64,000 bases of DNA, taken from Mesaphorura yosii (taxonomy: Eukaryota; Arthropoda; Collembola; Poduromorpha; Tullbergiidae). This document shows positions 25,701 through 38,909 of this stretch, piece by piece. A model generated the notes under the pieces. The model saw nothing but the letters and a program-made list of their open reading frames with translations, was not told where the DNA came from and did no database searches. The position numbers and the translations under genes were made by a program. How positions within the stretch are numbered: position 1 is the first letter of the stretch; the number at the start of each line of letters is the position of its first letter. Location: assembly GCA_009869945.1 (NCBI GenBank), contig WIXG01000329.1, positions 1 to 64,000 of the forward strand. The letters run 5' to 3'.

Positions 25701-28700
25701 AACGTGGCTCGGAAGAAGATAGTGGTGAAGAGAGACGAATATTTAATGGATGACGTAAGTTACAGTGTTTCCTCTTTCTGGTAATCGGTTTGAAAACACT
25801 TTCATGATCTTCCTTTTTTGACCACAGCTCGACATGGAGGGAACTGATTACATTTGGAAAATAATCCTGTCGGGTTCCGAGGATATGGCTAGTCGCGCAA
25901 TACAATTTTTGCGCTCTGTTTTCACGGCGTTGGGTCCAGGATTGTTACCGAAGCAGAAGGAAGTTCACGAGGATTTCCTCTCTTGCTGTGCGGACCGGCT
26001 GAAATCATCATATGACACCATTTTAGTGCTGGAGAAAGATAAGGACTCAACTAATCGCGTGCGGCAGGAACTAACCAGAATATCCAGAGTCTCTCGAGTT
26101 CTGTTGGAATATGTCGGTGAATGTGACTCGGATTATGGGGAAGAACGAGCTTTCCTACCACTGTACAGGTATGGTGTGCAGAGCATTGGACTATTGTGGA
26201 GTAATGAATTTGATTTACGGACATTCGTTTTGAACAATATCAGGGCTAGTCGTGGTCGTAGCCTAGTTATTTACGTTCGCATCCCGAGCCAACTAGGGCG
26301 AGGATTTGACGACATGGAAGTTCAGACGCATACAAACGAAACCATGGCTGGACTTCAAAGACAGGTAACTTGGATACACAAATGTTCACAAAGAAGATTG
26401 AATTTTACACTTCCTGCTTTGATTTGCAGATTTTACGCCAGTTGAAGCAGCAGAACCACTTGAACTCCAACTTTAAATTAGACTTATGCTACAATGGTGA
26501 TATTATAAACGTCAGTGATGACCGTCAAGTTGTGCATGTAGTTGGTTTAAGGGACAAAATGGTGAGTTTGAGTAGGGGATACTAGGACTTTGACTTATTT
26601 GAGTTTCATGAGTTTCTTAATCGGTTTTAGATGCTCAATGCAAAGATACTACCAGGAAATGCAACCAATTCCCCAGATTCTAGTGAGGAAAGCTCTGGCG
26701 GGTCACCGAATCATTTTCAAAATGGAATTGACGGCCCAAACATGGAATTGGAAGAATGTCTTCCGTCTGTGGTCAGTTTATGGCCTTTTAAAAAAGCCGG
26801 ACCTTTTTACCATTGTTCAAGTTTATTTCCCATTCTGCAGATGTTATCAATGGATGAAAAACGCATGGAATTCCTTTGCCTTTTGATGGAGTTGGCTTCC
26901 CGCATGAACGATGATAGGCTACGAGAGGTTGTCCGCAACTTGCTACTTGTTTTACCAGCCTGTCGTCAGACAGAAACAGTTCTGCAAACCGCCCTACAAC
27001 AGACTGACAAAAAAGCGTGCTATCTTTTGTTCAACATGAATCATGCTGCCGTTCTTTATAGATTAGAGGTAAATATATCTAACAATTTATTGACGTTACA
27101 AAGGAGGGAAAGGATCCAGAGTTACAATGGAAGAATTGCTTAATTTTCAGGTCCTACACGCACTACTATTCCCTGCAGTTGGATGGGACTCAGGTTCCAC
27201 TTTACACCTACTAAGAGTGTTCTTCGTGTCTGGCATCGCTGGATCAGTCGTAGAAATGCTGACGAAGAATAATTTCATGCCCCTAGCGGATACTGCGACA
27301 AAAAGATCAGCTTACTTAATTGTGCTAAAATTGTCGAAAGCTGTACTAACTGTCATGGCTCACATACTTGTCCGTCACGAATCTGAAAACAGACTGAATA
27401 TGGATCGATTACGTGTACTGTCCGATGCTCTTCAAAATATACCACCCCCAAACGAATTGGTTCTTAGGAAAATAGCCAATAGTATTTCACACCCACTGTA
27501 TGCAGTGGTAAGTAGTCCAGATGCTTAAAATATAAATATAAGCCTCAACTTCAGACTTTATTTGTTGTTTAAGATAAAGGACGGATCACCACACTCTGAA
27601 GGATTACGCCAACTGCTGAAGTCAACCCTATCGGGAGAGTTTCCAGACTGTGAGACGATCCGCTTAGTTATGAAATTAGCAAGCTCAACTGCGTCCGGAT
27701 CGTTTTCATATTTTGCTTCGGATCACCATCAGTCGAACAAAAATCCAACCGAAGACGATGTTCACGGTTTGTTCTCATACATTACGTTTATCAGAGTGAA
27801 TCCACTTTCAATTTATGAACTTCTACCTTTACAGTTTGTGAAGAGGCTTTAGAAGTGTTGACTTTGAGTTTTGTGTTAAACCCGCAAATTCTCGAGCAAA
27901 TGCTTAATGATCAACATTGGAAGAGCTTTATTTGTAATGTGCTCGTTGATACAATGAATCGTCATATTCGAATAATTGCGGTGGATCAACTCTACTCAAT
28001 GGCAGTGAAATGCACCGGAAATGTGAACATACTTCTATTCTTCATCAACTTTCTATTCGAAATCATAAAGAGCTCCGTTTTGGATGCTCCATTCCATTCA
28101 ATTGAAGTTTTCCATCTGCTTTGTCATCTGTTGAGATATGCTTGCAATTTCAAAATAACAATTCCAAGACACGAACAACTGCTTCAGTCACAAATCGAGT
28201 GGTTAAGAAATGCTAAGGTAAGATGCAAATAAAAGCAAATGCTGACTTCAAAATTTTAACTTTAATTAATAATCGGTAGGTGCTGATAAAAGAAAATGGA
28301 GAAGGGTCTATTCAGGAAGAGCTTTTGGAAGGTTTTGTATGCGTTGCACGCGATCTAGTCGGATTTCTCTCTTCTGAAAAGAAATACCATTTGGGAATCG
28401 ACCCTCTCGGTGGAAACTCGTTGATTCAGGTAATTACTGACTTCTGCAAACGAGCGAAAATTATCGGTGTCTTCCCCTGAGTCACGACCTTCATTGAAAT
28501 AGGAAATCCTGGAAGAGTATGTATTTCCGTGGTCGAAGGCACACTCCGTGATGAAGAAATCTGGCGAGCTTACTTCTGAGTCCCTCGTACAGATCTGTAG
28601 TTCGCCTATGTCACAAAACTCAGTTTTAGAACTGATCGTTTCACTCAGTACTAACTGTTGTGAAAATCTTCGGCTGACGGTGGAACTTCTTACCGATCTA

Positions 28701-31700
28701 TTCAGCTACTCTAACGGTATGTGAGTCATCAGAGAATTACTTTGATTCTTCGCACTCATGCTATATTTCATATTTAGACGGTGACGGTGTTTTAACTGAG
28801 TGGGAGTACGTGCCTCCAGTCGGAAATCGACCACTTGGTGGATTTGTTGGGTTAAAGAATGCTGGTGCAACTTGCTACATGAACTCTGTGCTGCAGCAGT
28901 TATTCATGGTTGAAAACATTAAGAAGGGCATATTATCGGCGTGTACATTAGATCCGGATGTGGACGAAGGCATTGAAGACGTTGCTCGTCCGGGGACCAT
29001 CATCTCGAGATGCCAGTCCGATTCCAGTATTTTAGAGTCAAACACGACCGGTGCTTCCGATGACAGAAAAAGTTACAATATTTCTATTTTAAAACAAATA
29101 CAATCAATTTTTGGCCATTTAGCCTTGTCAAAATTACAATATCACGTTCCGAATGGGCTATGGAAGAACTTCAGGTAGACATCCGAAATTATGGAATGTA
29201 GATGTCCAATGTACATCAATATTATAGTAATCATTGTATTCTATTCTGATAGGCTACAAGGAGAAGCGGTAAACCTGAGAGAACAACAAGATGCTGTGGA
29301 ATTCTTCATGAACCTTATTGACAGTGTCGACGACGGCCTTAAAGCGATTGGGGAAGAACAAGCCATGTCCAAGAACTTGGGTGGACTATTCTCTGACCAG
29401 AAGATCAGCAAGGAGTGTATGCACCGCTACTCGAAGGAGGAACCATTTTCTGTGATTTCAGTGGACATCAGAAACCACTCCAATCTGCTCGACTCATTGG
29501 AGCAGTATGTTAAAGGAGATCTGCTGGAAGGAGCTGACGCGTACTACTGTGAGCGTTGCAACAAGAAGGTAAGGTACATTTCGAATGCGCTTCTCGGTAC
29601 TTAACTATTTCATTAATTTGTCTTGTGTCCTTACAGGTTGTTACCGTGAAACGCCTGTGCGTAAAGAAACTGCCACCTGTTTTAGCAATTCAGTTGAAGA
29701 GATTCGAATACGACTACGAACGAGTTTGCTCAGTGAAGTTTAATGACTACTTCGAATTTCCACGCGAATTAGAAATGGAGCCTTACACTGTGTCTGGATT
29801 GGCAAAAATTGAAGGTGAAATAATCGATGACGATGCTGCCCTACTCGCTCAGAATGTCTGCACGTCATACCGCCTAACGGGAATAGTTGTGCATTCTGGG
29901 CAGGCATCTGGGGGACACTACTATTCATACATCTCCTACAGGTACTACTCACCATTGGACCTTTGTCAGCATTTCCGTTTCAGTAAATTCGAACATTGCA
30001 TCCTTAGGTGTGCTGATGGCGTCTGTCGATGGTTCAAATTTGATGATGGTGACGTTTCTGAGTGCCGCATGAATGACGATGAAGAGCTTAAAAATCAATG
30101 CTTCGGCGGCGACTACTCAGGCGAGGTACCAATGATTAAGAATAAACATAAACCATGTACAGATCGTTAGCTGCAACTGAGCAGTCGTTTCCCTGTTCAA
30201 AATGTTTATCTTTTTCAGGTTTTTGACCATATGATGAAAAGAATGAGCTTCCGAAGACAAAAGCGATGGTGGAATGCGTATATTTTATTCTACACACAAA
30301 CCGACATTCTCGACCCCGCTACCTTGTTGAATGGGAAAATGGCGTCCCTCTCAGGTATTACAAACATTCTATTCTGGGGGCGAAAAATAATCTAACTTCG
30401 AACCCTACTTTTCATCAGTGTCATCTGAGAAGAAACTAAGTATTCCATCTGGAATTGAAAGAAGTGTACTGAAGCAAAACGTAGAATTTATGCACATCAA
30501 ATCGCATTTTTCAATGGAATATTTTCAATTCGTAAAGAAGCTACTGACTGCAAACCTTCATTACGTTCAAACTCCTCAAAATGGTCCCGTGGTAAGCCCT
30601 CATTCACTTCTACCAATATCTTGCTGTGACACATGGTAACCGAAATGCGTGCTAACAGACGGAAGAAATGGAGCAGCTGGCCCTTTTAAGTGTTCAGTTA
30701 GCGACAAAGTTTCTATTTACAATTGGATTCAGAACAAAGAAACCGTTACGAGGAGCAGCGAATGATTGGTACGAAATACTCTCATATTACTTGAGAGTAT
30801 CGAAGAAGGTTCGCTTTTGGTTCGCCTCGCACGCACTATTCAGTAGTCCATGCAGGTAAATTGTTCAACTAGCCTAAACGTAAATACGGTGAGTACAAAC
30901 GTTTCAGTTCTCCCTTTCTTATTCCAGAATTTGTGAGTACCTTTTGGAGTGCCCAAGCACGGAAATCCGTGCAACATTTTCTAAACTCCTTGTTGTTCTG
31001 GCGAGCACGTCAAAAGAAGACGGCATTTATCTTCCAGCAATTCCAATGGCCACACTAAGTAAGGACAAGGACCTCTATAGCCTATTGCTTGAAATGAAAT
31101 GTGCATCATGGTCCCGAATGTTTTTCTTTAACAGCTCGAAGCACTGACAAAAATGCTTATTTGTGGGAATACATCTTGGAAGCTGTGCTAAATTTGCTGA
31201 GAAGAGATGTTTCAGAATATGGCCGACATTTAGTTCAATATTTTAATTTCTTCGTCAGCTATGCGAATTTAGGAGACGAGGAGAAACTACATTTAATTAG
31301 CGTATGCCCATCACATATTCTTTTTAAACGGATGCACGATGTTCATAATATGAATGAATTTTCAGCTTGACGTGCCTGCAACCTTCATGCTGGTGGCTCT
31401 TGAGGACGGCCCTTCGCCGCCCATAAAGTACCAGTGCGCCGACCTGAGCAAATTGTATCAAGTCGTCTCGATATTGATAAGGTCATGTGACGTGGCACAC
31501 AAGTGTAAAACATCGTCATCGGTAAGATTTATTCATCGTCATAAGTTGGGAATTTTGAAGCTATCCGAAGATTGCTGATTACAGGACCACGAGCTAAGGC
31601 CAAATCCCTTCATTGAACCAACAGTAGCTGAACCTTTGGCAGTTTTGCCCGAAAATGTTTGTGATATTATATATGGAAAAGGGTAAGTGAGGAGTGAGAG

Positions 31701-32906
31701 ATATTTTGAGCTTAGTTGCACTTACATAAATAATTGGTTAAATGCAGGACCTACTTTTGCAGTCATATCAAGAAAGTCTTAGACGAGGCATACTCTGCAG
31801 AGGACACCATATCTCTAATCCAGTTTCTGTGCTGGGAAAATATTCAGTTCTCTCAAATCGCAATTGCCGAAGTGCTGGGTCACATTGGCTATTCTTATTC
31901 GCCCGAGTTAAGGACATTCCTGGATATACTCATGAGTCTCGTACGAATTGAAGATTCGTGGCAACAAGAACGAATTGGACTCGCCCTAAAGGGTAAGGTT
32001 TGGCTTTGGCAGTACCCGCGATCATGAATATAGTACTCTATTCTGACTTTCAATAATCTGCTCTACTTAGGCTTTCCAGATGAGAAAGATGGACTGATTG
32101 AAATTATTCACCGAAATAAACAGAGTCATCCTAAGCGAACATATCTGTTTATGAAATGTGTAACAGCAATCCTGCAACCGAACACCGAAGATCACAAAGT
32201 CCTTACGCAGGATTTGGATCTTCTTAAAAAATGGAACGTAGCTGTAGATTGGCTGCAGCATGAATTAGAAAGAAGGGCACCAACGGGTGGGTCGTCCTAT
32301 GGCTACTCAGGGACGGGTTGGTCTCCTCCCTCAAATGAAACTACAAATGGCTCCTTCTTTCTGGAGCGATCCTTATCTGCAAAGTCCACATTAGATAAGG
32401 CTGTCCTTTTGAAATATGAGCCTGAATCTGTAAGTTAGATGTTTATTTTAGTTTCGGAATTAGTTCTTTATTGACGCTTTTAATCATTCCAACTCACTTT
32501 ACAGGCAGAGAAGGAAGAGGATGCAATTTCAAGTGAAGGAGAGGGTGAAGATTGGGAAAGTAGGAATCCGAACATGACTGTCGAAGAGGACTTGACCTTA
32601 GACAACACTGTAACTGAAAGTTATGCCGCAAGAGCTGGCCTTACTAATTGGAGCGACTTGCGTGGAGTGACCAACCTGCCTGGGTTTTCCTTGCCACCGT
32701 TGGTAACTACCACGACAGCGATCCCACAGGATGACGAAGAAGAGATCCTTGAAAATCCAGAAATCCTCCTGTCCTCCGAGGAGGCAACAGAAGCAAAGCT
32801 AAGCACACAAATTAAAGGTCCAAAACCTGAGCAGAAAAGCCCAGAACAAAAGTGGGCAAGTGGGAACGTAGCGCGGGTGGAGCCACAAGTAAGAAAGGAG
32901 GACTAA
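22782..32906 (+). CDS. faf (USP9X): Ubiquitin carboxyl-terminal hydrolase, USP9X / fat facets orthologue (spliced)
   Basis: A very large deubiquitinase, about 2,500 residues in some 25-30 exons. From LCKKG|GLDVQ (exon junction 23166/23274) onward it follows USP9X/faf almost continuously. It has an acidic, low-complexity N-terminus, a long helical-repeat region (23.3-26.3 kb), a ubiquitin-like segment (about 26.2-26.6 kb), and the USP core. The catalytic Cys box [10 protein letters not shown] has its Cys codon at 28873-28875. The His box is [13 protein letters not shown], with His at 29916-29918, and is followed by WFKFDDGDV. The helical C-terminal region runs 30.2-32.4 kb and the tail is disordered and acidic. 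The triad is complete. One residue of the usual fingers CxxC is changed (see findings). The family stabilises endocytic, Notch-pathway, cell-adhesion and TGF-beta-pathway clients by removing ubiquitin. ATTAAA lies about 60 nt after the stop. Confidence 0.97.
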
Positions 32907-34192
32907 TTGCTTGAGTAAATAAGTTATCACAATGGTCATTTTTAATTTTGAGGGCAGTCCTTCTATTAAATCTAATATATTGTAATTATGTAATTATAAT
33001 GTTTAGTATTCAGTTCATGTATAATATTGAGCTAGCTCACAGTACAAAAATCGTTTTTGCACATTCGGTTTTTGGGAAATTAAATCGAATTAAAAATCCG
33101 AAACGGATTTAAGGAACGAATTCGTAAATAGTCTTAATTTTTATGTGCTACATTTTAAATTCCTTCGAGATACGAAATAGCCAACGGAAATGATATTCTG
33201 AAGTCGGTGGATGTGAACTTATCATGTGAGATTGCACGCACCGGCAAGTAAATAATCTGCTCATATTAGATGTTGATGTTTAGGAAGGAAAATTATGGCA
33301 TTATTATCATGTATTTAATTCGGTCGTGTAAATTTTGATGGCGCAAGGTTCTGTTGAAATTGTATAATTACTGGTTAGAGTAGATAATGGAGTGTATATT
33401 GCAAATTCCTGTCCCTTTGGGAAGAATTGCCAAATGCTTAAGTTTGTGGAAACGCAATCGATTCTTTCTAGGTAGCTAGTTCTAAACTAAGTAAGGAGGG
33501 GATAATTTTATTCACGAATCAGTAGCATGAGCATTTTGTTTATGAATCGTGATGGTCATAAATCACCGCTATTATTTATTACGAACGTCCCAGCCTCATG
33601 ATGTTCACGGACAAATCCAACCAAATGACTGAATTAGTAATAAAATCCACACGTTTATTATTACGGCGTCACTTGAGTTTGGACCTTGACACTGAATGTG
33701 GAAGTCCCCAATTGTCATGAGAGGATGAAACTAATCAGTGTTGTCATTGCCGAATTGGCATGTCACGTTGCGTAGAATTGGGTCCTTGCACCTTTCTCAC
33801 CGCTTTCCAAGCTTTTTGCCGGCATGTGCAATGTCATGGGTAGGTGTGGTATCCAGTGGTCCACTCCCCAGCGTGCAACGTGAAACAGCTCGCAGATGTG
33901 CTTCCAACTCCGTGGTTGGTTCCGTTTGTATCGTGTATCGATTTTCTGGAAAATCATTCGCGGAGGGTGAGTCACCACTGCGTTTTTACGTCCAACATGG
34001 GGCTGACTACAGTACTTCACTCCGCTCCTTTTCTCAACGTATGCGGAAGCAAACAGCACATTTCCAACAAAGTTGCTCATTCACGGGTTTGTCCTCGAAA
34101 CTCATTTACCATCTGAGCAATAAATTCCAAATAATTTAATTTATTTCGTAAGGCTCCCAAGTCCATTTCTGCATGGATTTTGTGTTTGTGAA
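32907..34192. other. Spacer between USP9X and BTBD8-like gene
   Basis: Holds the USP9X 3'UTR (ATTAAA at 32965-32970) and, from about 33.6 kb, a more GC-rich stretch likely to be the promoter/5'UTR of the BTBD8-like gene. Three mutually overlapping open frames at 33738-34139 (two plus, one minus) have no recognisable domain. I treat them as chance frames of the GC-richer sequence. Confidence 0.5.
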
Positions 34193-37100
34193 ATGTGCGA
34201 CGACCAGACAAGTCTAAAACAGGACGCTCACCCAGATTCATCAAAGTGTGGTATTTCTCATGAAGCTCCGCAGACTCTAGAGAAATCAGTCACTGACGAT
34301 GGTAAGTTTGTTGCTTAATATGCTCATTACTGCCGGAGGTCAGGAGGCGTGGGTGAGAACTCAGCTTTAATTAATACAGAACACGTCGAGTTGGATTTTC
34401 CTGGCTACAATGCGCGCCATTATCCTCCGGAGTCCAATGAAGTGATGTCCTACTCCATGTTTGATGACAATGGAAATCCCATGGACGAACAAGATTTTAA
34501 AGATGAATCCGAAGTAGACGACGAGAAACAGTTGAACTATGCTCAAATGCATCAGCAACAACTCGAAGAAGCCACTTTTTTCATAAACGCTGCAGCAGTT
34601 TCCGATGAAGAAGATGGAGCTGTTTACATGGCCGGTTCTCGCAGTGGTGACATTATAGGCTTAGGCCCCGTCACGATTACACAAGACGACGCGAGCAAAC
34701 CCAATGAACGAACAAATGAAGACGAAGAATCGTCAATTTTATTTAAAAGAATAAAACATCGATCCTCGCGAGTTCCAATTTCAAGAAGCTTCCCAGATAT
34801 AATCCAAACCACAATGACTGAAAAATTGTACGGAATTAACCCCAATCCCAGGAACGGCACCGACAAAGAATCCTTCAAGTCAGCAATTCTGAAAAATGAA
34901 CTCGTCCTCGCCGACTCCCTCGAGGAGTTGGCCGACACTAAGCCCCAATCACCTCACACTCAATCCGAAGATAACAACGACCCGGAGCACCCTGTGAAAA
35001 AACTTGAGCCGCGGTTTAGTCTTGAAGGCTCAACAAGTCAGCTGAGTTCAAGCATGGCGGGCATCAGCTGTGAGAAACCGCCAGACTCGTGGACAATTGA
35101 CTTCAACTCCTTGTCAATTGAAGACACATTTTCAGAAGCAGAACCAAAATCGTCAAACTCCAATTCCTTGGCATACTTCCTTGATATTAAGGAGGCGATT
35201 CCAGCGACCGACGCCGGGGCTGCTAAGCATGTTGAAGATGACCCAAAGAAAATCTTTTCCCTGTTTATAGATATCGGTGACAAGAAACAGTTGCAAAATG
35301 ACCAAAGAAATGCAATGAACACGTCGTATTACGTGGAGAAGAAGACACCTAACGCGGTGGGTCACAAAACAACAACGGGAAAGAGCAGCTCAAGTGGAAA
35401 GTACAACAGATCTGGGGAGAAGGATTACATGGGCATGTCAACCGTGAGCAATCGTTCTTCGCTGCATGTTGCGACTCATGATCTAGAAGACACCATGTTC
35501 TCAAGCTCCATTCTTAGTTCAATGGAAGCTTCCGGCACCGATGAAGGTAAGTCTTTCTTGTAGAAGCCTCTGTGTCGTTTTTTTGGTTCGCTCGTCTGCA
35601 AGTGCGACTTTCTTTTTCGCTTTTCCAGACATGGACTCATGCCTCAAATTAGGAATGGACTTACTACGAATGTTTCAGGAAGGAATCAATACAGGTTAGC
35701 GGCAAATGAGCTTCGGTGGTTCTAAAAATACTTCGGTGTTGGCTTGAAAGTACATTCTTTCGTAGATGTGCAAATCAGCGTGAATGGACGAACGATTCGA
35801 GCTCACAAATGCATTCTGGCATCCAGGTCGCAGTATTTCGCGGCCGTCTTGAGTGGGAATGCGATTAAGAAAACTGGCAACAACATAAACCTTGACGAGT
35901 AAGTGAAAATTTGAATTACATGCGGACACATACAGCTTGGAAAAAGCTTCATTTTGAAACACCGCATGTATTTACAGTTACTCTTACTCAGTGGTACAAT
36001 TCACTTTGTATCACATTTACTCCGGCACGAATGAAATTCCCGACTCCATTGATGTGATCGAGCTAATCAGTCTAACTGATTTACTGGGGCTGGAAGGGTT
36101 GAAGGAAATTATAAGCAACACTATCAAGGCCAAGTTTGCACACAATTTCCATCGTGTAAGTGGACTTTGGTCTTACCGTTGCACGTAAAAATGAAGGACA
36201 TATATTGAGGAATTGCTATTTCCTGTCCAGCCTTGCAGCACGTGTATAATTGGTGTCATTCAATTTTACCCGATTGTTATCTCTTACGGAATGGAGGACT
36301 TGAGTCGTAAAATGACGAAATGGATGTCGAAGCATTTTGTGCGCATTTGGCCGACGAAAGCGTTTGCGAGTCTTGGTGATGACCTTATCGAGAAGTGCTT
36401 GAGCTACACAATCAATCATTTGGTAAGTAATACGCATGATGAGGAATGTGTAATGTTTGAGTTTTCAACATGGGTCATATTGTGATTACCTTTTAGTCTG
36501 GGGAAAACCTGATTGACATAACCCTTGGTTGTGACCAGCTTCTGAACACGATGCCAAATATAAAATGGGCTGAAACAATTTTTAAGATTGTGAGTCAATT
36601 GACACAAGCTTGTGTCGAATTTATTGGACAAGACTTCTGTGAAGTATTGCAAAGTCAGAGATTTCTAGTCTTTGGCAAGGGTCAAGCTTGGAATATTTCT
36701 CGAATCGGTAAGCATTCTTTATCCCCACTATCCACTTCATAGATATTAATGGAAGGAAGAACTGTGGCATATTTTGTATTGTGTCTTTGAAGAAAACACA
36801 TTTCTGGACGGGCTGCAATTATTGAAACCGGACGATGCGTGTTTAAGTCACGTTTGTCTCACGCGACTTATCGAACTAGGAACAGAAACATTTGATGAGG
36901 TTAGTTAACATCTTGGGTTTTGTGCTTTCCTTGAAAGGAAGTTGCAGTGCTTTCCAAGGCATAACTGACATAACATTAAATGTTTTATTTGACAGGCTTT
37001 CGTGGACTTTCTAATCATGTTGCAGCGCGAGGTGGAGAAGTATTTGCTCGCGAATGCGTCGCGTGCAGTTCTCTCAAAGAACTGGGAAAGACTGAGCGAA

Positions 37101-38339
37101 GTGACGCGCAAAAAGATCTGTTCTACTGGTTTTCTTGGTCACGATAAGAGCGGAAGCAAAAGCCAATCAAGCAAAAACGCAACCGCATCCAAGAAACTTG
37201 CTTCAAATCGGACGGAATCCAAACCAACGCGGCCTACGTCGTCAACAACAAAACCTGCTGCTCCAACGTCGTGGAAAACCGGTCAGAAACTCGCGGAGTC
37301 GCAGATTCTTGATTCCACATCAGGCGCGAAACCCAGGCAAATACTTTCTCCAACAGAGAAAGGAGCCAAGGTCGCATCTGTGAGGCCCATGCCATCTCAA
37401 TCAGTGCAGCATCAAAACGTCTTTTCATCGCGTCAGAACACAAAATCAACTGCGCATGACTCCAGGGCGAAATCACCAGGCACATCACGGCTTGCTTCCA
37501 AACCGCTATCTCAACATAAGTCTGGGCAATCGTTTGAATCCAGCCCAGCGTCCTCATCAAGCTCTAAACCAGTAACTCCAGTTACGCCGTCAAGACCGAA
37601 CAGCTTTCCGTACAGGAACACAAAGCTTCCTCCGCGTCTCGACGACAAACCTACAACTCCAACCAAACCAGTATTTTTGACAAATTCAGAAAAAGCAAAG
37701 GCAGTCTCCAAACCGGCATTGAAAATGAGATCAGCCAGGTCAAATTCGCTGTCAAACAATAATCCGAATCAGCAGGTCTCTGCCTCAGCCACAGTGTCAG
37801 CATCACATTCACGGCAGAGCTCTGTCGGGTCAGTGGTTGTCGCTGCACAAGCTGCCACTGCAGCACAGCCTCGTACACCAAACTTGTCACAACCTTCCAG
37901 GTATGCAACTAGTTTAACGGGTGCGCGGAGAAACCCTGTAGAGAAAGTGACGCAGTCGGTCTCAGCAATGCCAAAGAGTCCTGCACCTGCGCCTAAGGGA
38001 AGGGTCAATTCGGCCAATGCAGCGCGAAGGACGCCTCCGACCGCACCCTCGAACTCGAGCAAATCTGCTCCCAACTCTTCAAGACAAGCTGAGAGTAAAA
38101 GCAAGGCGAGCGGTAGTAATACCAATAAGCCCGGCAGAAAGCCTCTTCTGGACTTTGACTCTGGCTCGGAGTGTGATTCATTAATGACCAAGTCGAATAT
38201 CGAAGACGTCGCGCCGAACACAGAACCAAAAGTAAGAACGCTGGCAGAAATTGGACGATCAAACACGTTTTCAAAGGATGAACCAACGGTAATAGGAAAG
38301 ATGGACTTTGGTTTGGATGTCAACTACACGCAATTGTGA
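34193..38339 (+). CDS. BTB/POZ protein, BTBD8-like (spliced)
   Basis: Starts with MCDDQTSLKQ at 34193. Exon 1 (34193-34301) joins exon 2 across a 42-bp intron. The N-terminal ~400 residues are acidic and apparently disordered. A short helix exon at 35629 is followed by a BTB fold (DVQISVNGRTIRAHKCILASR at about 35.77 kb), whose second half is in the exons to about 36.15 kb. A BACK-like helical region covers 36.23-37.1 kb. The long last exon (37.0-38.34 kb) is Ser/Pro/Lys-rich and disordered, ending GKMDFGLDVNYTQL. The exon at 36.75 kb must begin within TGGAAGGAAG|AACTG, because an upstream in-frame TAA excludes an earlier acceptor. Vertebrate BTBD8 (APache) works with AP2 in clathrin and synaptic vesicle traffic. 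The BTBD8 call rests on domain order plus the basic disordered tail. A more general BTB/BACK protein remains possible. Confidence 0.75.
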
Positions 38340-38909
38340 AGTGACGGACAATTAACCTGACACTCTTTTTGATCTCAGCCGCAGCTTTAAGCAACAACGA
38401 TACTTACAGCCTCGCTTTCACTTGGCGTAATAACTTAGAATTATGAATTAACTAATCATAGTAAGTAATGCTGTCAGAAAAGATGTAAATAAGATATTCT
38501 CCGAGGTTGTGAGTTTTGATTCAGCCGTTGGGTTTTAAATTCGGTTGACGTATTCTAGTACTGTTTTCTTGTCAGTGCATCTGTATCAATTGTTATCTTG
38601 TAATCTTCTGTCTTCTCTGACTTCAGTCTAATTGATTTTACTGAATCAAGGTTTCTGAGATTGCGACGAACTTTCTAATCATTAACTTGTGCTGAATGTT
38701 TAATTAAAATTTGATTTTAATATTTTGACGGTTTTCCCATGCAAGGTTTCCAAAATGATATTTAAATACAAATGCTTGTCGACTATGATTTAGGTGCTTC
38801 ATAAGCGCGCTCCGTTTTGCTTGCTGTAAAGCATGCCCTGATTATGCAATGCATTTATTTACCAATACCAGATAATAAAATATAAGATTTGAACTAAAAT
38901 CCACATTTC
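38340..38909. terminator. Convergent 3' regions of BTBD8-like gene and UXS1
   Basis: A minus-strand AATAAA (plus TTTATT at 38854-38859) lies about 50 nt beyond the UXS1 stop. The clearest plus-strand AATAAA (38874-38879) lies about 535 nt beyond the BTBD8-like stop. The plus signal thus sits within the UXS1 3' region, so the two 3' ends probably overlap. No other gene is seen in this interval. Confidence 0.5.

Noticed and set aside
33738..34139. 133-codon open frame upstream of the BTBD8-like gene
   Set aside because: Overlaps other open frames on both strands in a GC-richer promoter-like region; no domain or splice partner.
37135..38323. Several long opposite-strand or shifted frames
   Set aside because: Shadows of the low-complexity coding tail of the BTBD8-like gene.
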